Shown: one piece after another, positions 60,295-64,000 of the stretch
Numbering within the stretch: position 1 is the first letter of the stretch
How the letters are laid out: each line of letters starts with the position of its first letter
Assembly (NCBI GenBank): GCA_038373885.1
Contig: JAWZYV010013274.1
Coordinates: 372,001 to 436,000 of the forward strand
DNA length: 64,000 nucleotides
DNA from: Cheiracanthium punctorium
Taxonomy: Eukaryota; Arthropoda; Arachnida; Araneae; Cheiracanthiidae
Direction of reading: 5' to 3'
Made by a program: the position numbers and the translations under genes
Notes under the pieces: model-generated
Told to the model about the DNA's origin: nothing
Database searches by the model: none
Seen by the model: only the letters and a program-made list of their open reading frames with translations

Positions 60295-61264
60295 TTTTTA
60301 TTGTCATATATGTTATTGTGGAACTCCGAAACCTGGAGAATATCGACTTTCACCGGTGCATGTTAATGAGCATTGACCCTTGGAATATGTCCGAAATGCT
60401 TGCTAAATATCCTTATTCCGTCAATGCGGCAATTCACATACTGCCGGCACCTATTCCAGCAATTTTGTCGAGATTCATCATGCTCTAATGGTGAGTGTTG
60501 AATACGTCGAAGATTTGCATTTTCTTCTCAGGTGCGGTAAAATGTCGCAAGTGTGAGGTAATGTTTTGGCCTTTCTTGCTGAGAGAAGTGTGACCAGACC
60601 AGTCCCTGTGAGCGGAGGGATTCCTCAATCTGTTGAAGAGTTTTCACTGCGGGACTAAACGCTGCAAATTTAACAGCCTTAGTGGATTTAGAAGGCAGCC
60701 ATGAACTTATTTTATTTTTTTTCTTTTACATGTAGCTTTAAAAGAAAGCTAGTAGTTGCTATTTGGATTTTGGCGAGGAAGAAGGGATGCTCAATATTAA
60801 TTTCCTTCTCAATAATGATAGCAGTTGTACTTGGATAAATGTTAAGCAATGAGATATTAGTTTTGCCACTACAAAACTTGACATTTATACCGTAATGAAT
60901 ATTTATTTTCTAACCAAATGGTTAGAGTTTACAGGGAAATAACTTCCCACAAAAGAGTGAAAACGTTTTTGCCTCGTTTTTTGCGTCTCCGTTGACCTCT
61001 CTCCAGCCTCCACCAGTGCACATCTGAGGATGTCGACACACACCGGTGGCCGTCGGTATATACTAGAATATATTCAAATATTCGGTGTTCCACCTATGTA
61101 TTTGGTATGAGTTGACATTTCCCAGTAGAAGTCGACATTCTTCAATTTCAGTCCTTCAGAGTAATTTATACATTTATTCAAAACAATAATAAGTAGATAT
61201 TGAGTTTCATACATTGGATTTATTAAAGTAGCCAAACCTACGCACTTCGTATATTATATTCGGA
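60295..61264. other. Non-genic stretch before the satellite
   Basis: No supported gene. 60310-60680 is less AT-rich; its minus strand has a 48-codon open stretch with a protein-like look (reads PAVKTLQQIEESLRSQGL), ending in a stop, without a recognised family. The rest is AT-rich. Confidence 0.35.
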
Positions 61265-64000
61265 CCTGCATTTCCCCAGCCCAACCACATTGGCAAATGC
61301 AAATTCGAGTTATGCCATTCGTTTGTACTTCGTTTGTACCGGAATGTACCGAAATATTTTCGTTTGTACCGATACCGATACCGAGATACAGCGCCCCCTT
61401 TGTGGTCGGGCTGGGGAAACGGCAGCCCGACCACAACGCAAATTGCAAATTTGAGCTATGCCATTCGTTTGTACTTCGTTTGTACCGGAATGTACCGAAA
61501 TATTTTCGTTTGTACCGATACCGATACCGAGATACAGCGCCCCCTTTGTGGTCGGGCTGGGGAAACGGCAGCCCGACCACAACGCAAATTGCAAATTTGA
61601 GCTATGCCATTCGTTTGTACTTCGTTTGTACCGGAATGTACCGAAATATTTTCGTTTGTACCGATACCGATACCGAGATACAGCGCCCCCTTTGTGGTCG
61701 GGCTGGGGAAACGGCAGCCCGACCACAACGCAAATTGCAAATTTGAGCTATGCCATTCGTTTGTACTTCGTTTGTACCGGAATGTACCGAAATATTTTCG
61801 TTTGTACCGATACCGATACCGAGATACAGCGCCCCCTTTGTGGTCGGGCTGGGGAAACGGCAGCTCGACCACAACGCAAATTGCAAATTTGAGCTATGCC
61901 ATTCGTTTGTACTTCGTTTGTACCGGAATGTACCGAAATATTTTCGTTTGTACCGATACCGATACCGAGATACAGCGCCCCCTTTGTGGTCGGGCTGGGG
62001 AAACGGCAGCCCGACCACAAAGCAAATATCAAATTTGAGCTATGCCATTCGTTTGTACTTCGTTTGTACTGGAATGTACGGAAATATTTTCGTTTGTACC
62101 GATACCGATACCGAGATACAGCGCCCCCTTTGTGGTCGGGCTGGGGAAACGGCAGCCCGACCACAACGCAAATTGCAAATTTGAGCTATGCCATTCGTCT
62201 GTACTTCGTTTGTACCGGAATGTACCGAAATATTTTCGTTTGTACCGATACCGATATCGAGATACAGCGCCCCCTTTGTGGTCGGGCTGGGGAAACGGCA
62301 GCCCGACCACAACGCAAATTGCAAATTTGAGCTATGCCATTCGTTTGTACTTCGTTTGTACCGGAATGTACCGAAATATTTTCGTTTGTACCGATACCGA
62401 TACCGAGATACAGCGCCCCCTTCTCGGTCGGGCTGGGGAAACGGCAGCCCGACCACAACGCAAATTGCAAATTTGAGCTATGCCATTCGTTTGTACTTCG
62501 TTTGTACCGGAATGTACCGAAATATTTTCGTTTGTACCGATACCGATACCGAGATACAGCGCCCCCTTTGTGGTCGGGCTGGGGAAACGGCAGCCCGACC
62601 ACAACGCAAATTGCAAATTTGAGCTATGCCATTCGTTTGTACTTCGTTTGTACCGGAATGTACCGAAATATTTTCGTTTGTACCGATACCGATACCGAGA
62701 TACAGCGCCCCCTTTGTGGTCGGGCTGGGGAAACGGCAGCCCGACCACAACGCAAATTGCAAATTTGAGCTATGCCATTCGTTTGTACTTCGTTTGTACC
62801 GGAATGTACCGAAATATTTTCGTTTGTACCGATACCGATACCGAGATACAGCGCCCCCTTTGTGGTCGGGCTGGGGAAACGGCAGCCCGACCACAACGCA
62901 AATTGCAAATTTGAGCTATGCCATTCGTTTGTACTTCGTTTGTACCGGAATGTACCGAAATATTTTCGTTTGTACCGATACCGATACCGAGATACAGCGC
63001 CCCCTTTGTGGTCGGGCTGGGGAAACGGCAGCCCGACCACAACGCAAATTGCAAATTTGAGCTATGCCATTCGTTTGTACTTCGTTTGTACTGGAATGTA
63101 CCGAAATATTTTCGTTTGTACCGATACCGATACCGAGATACAGCGCCCCCTTTGTGGTCGGGCTGGGGAAACGGCAGCCCGACCACAACGCAAATTGCAA
63201 ATTTGAGCTATGCCATTCGTTCGTACTTCGTTGGTACCGGAATGTACCGAAATATTTTCGTTTGTACCGATACCGATACCGAGATACAGCGCCCCCTTTG
63301 TGGTCGGGCTGGGGAAACGGCAGCCCGACCACAACGCAAATTGCAAATTTGAGCTATGCCATTCGTTTGTACTTCGTTTGTACCGGAATGTACCGAAATA
63401 TTTTCGTTTGTACCGATACCGATATGGAGATACAGTGCCCCCTTTGTGGTCGGGCTGGGGAAACGGCAGCCCGACCACAACGAAAATTGCAAATTTGAGC
63501 TATGCCATTCGTTTGTACCGGAATGTACCGAAATATTTTCGTTTGTACCCTTACCGATACCGAGATACAGCGCGGGCTGGGGAAACGGCAGCCCGACCAC
63601 AACGCAAATTGCAAATTTGAGCTATGCCATTCGTTTGTACTTCGTTTGTACCGGAATGTACCGAAATATTTTCGTTTGTACCGATACCGATATCGAGATA
63701 CAGCGCCCCCTTTGTGGTCGGGCTGGGGAAACGGCAGCCCGACCACAACGCAAATTGCAAATTTGAGCTATGCCATTCGTCTGTACTTCGTTTGTACCGG
63801 AATGTACCGAAATATTTTCGTTTGTACCGATACCGATATCGAAATACAGCGCCCCCTTTGTGGTCGGGCTGGGGAAACGGCAGCCCGACCACAACGCAAA
63901 TTGCAAATTTGAGCTATGCCATTCGTCTGTACTTCGTTTGTACCGGAATGTACCGAAATATTTTCGTTTGTACCGATACCGATATCGAGATACAGCGCCC
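61265..64000. repeat. 146-bp satellite array, about 18.7 copies, open at window end
   Basis: The word ATGCCATTCG starts at 61312, 61458 and then every 146 bp to 63502. It continues at 63624 after one 122-bp unit, then at 63770 and 63916. The first partial unit (61265-61311) is divergent and marks the array edge; the right edge lies outside the window. Each unit has a perfect 12-bp hairpin, GTGGTCGGGCTG and CAGCCCGACCAC around GGGAAACGG (for example 61402-61434), and a string of GTTTGTAC and GTACCG words. Units between about 62480 and 63060 are essentially identical. The short unit at 63502 lost 11 and 13 bp. Overlapping 130-149-codon frames on both strands arise because 146 is not divisible by three and the unit has few stops. 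They are not genes. Confidence 0.97.

Noticed and set aside
60340..60680. Minus-strand coding relic before the satellite
   Set aside because: Only 48 open codons look protein-like, no family is recognised and no splice signals support it.
61297..63912. Thirty or so overlapping ORFs of 88-149 codons as a tandem gene family
   Set aside because: They recur every 146 bp in shifting frames on both strands, so they are reads of a satellite unit. No start context, splice sites or domain are present.
61265..64000. CRISPR-like array
   Set aside because: The whole 146-bp unit is repeated; there are no unique spacers, and the genome is eukaryotic.

Overview
This window looks like nuclear genomic DNA of an arthropod, most plausibly an arachnid such as a spider (inference). 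Supporting signs are a very AT-rich background, no long open genes, one spliced exon with consensus GT-AG signals, a eukaryotic tRNA gene with internal A and B boxes, and many decayed mariner/Tc1, hAT-like and piggyBac-like DNA transposons, tRNA-derived SINEs, microsatellites and a satellite array. Nothing bacterial or viral in layout is visible. Most of the window is intergenic or intronic.

Only two features look like functional host genes: a tRNA-His(GTG) gene at 9621-9692, and a 356-bp internal coding exon at 17367-17722 (+) that encodes a Ser/Pro/Gly/His-rich low-complexity segment, as in regulatory parts of transcription factors. Its parent gene was not identified, and no partner exon could be recognised.

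Layout. 1-9.6 kb: foldback elements, a TA-flanked transposon (2901-4543) with a second mariner relic nested inside it, and a mariner-type element (7670-8586). 9.6-10.5 kb: tRNA-His, a short hAT-type MITE with a near-perfect 8-bp target duplication, and a 130-bp-armed inverted repeat. 16.2-21 kb: a 760-bp TIR element, the coding exon, a TTAA-flanked piggyBac-like MITE containing a long hairpin just downstream of the exon's donor, and a complete 2.6-kb transposon (18372-20972) with a perfect 8-bp target duplication and a decayed antisense ORF. 26-29 kb: another internally deleted DDE transposon and an unidentified protein-like relic on the minus strand. 30.8-36 kb: a SINE with a 12-bp target duplication, a TIR MITE, LTR-like direct repeats, and a second, shorter copy of the 2901-4543 transposon family. 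42-47 kb: a dispersed repeat with an AAGCTT cluster and an element holding 173-bp tandem repeats. 48.8-49.3 kb: a mariner fragment next to a tRNA-like SINE. 57-60.3 kb: degenerate tandem repeats and a large direct duplication. 61.27-64.0 kb: about 18.7 copies of a 146-bp satellite running off the window end. The overlapping 130-149-residue open frames there are by-products of the repeat.

The most interesting item is the 18372-20972 transposon. It ties a protein type that I recall as widespread but uncharacterised in arthropod annotations to defined terminal repeats and an 8-bp target duplication. Next come the undisclosed minus-strand coding relic near 28 kb, the hairpin MITE next to the exon, and the satellite with its conserved hairpin.
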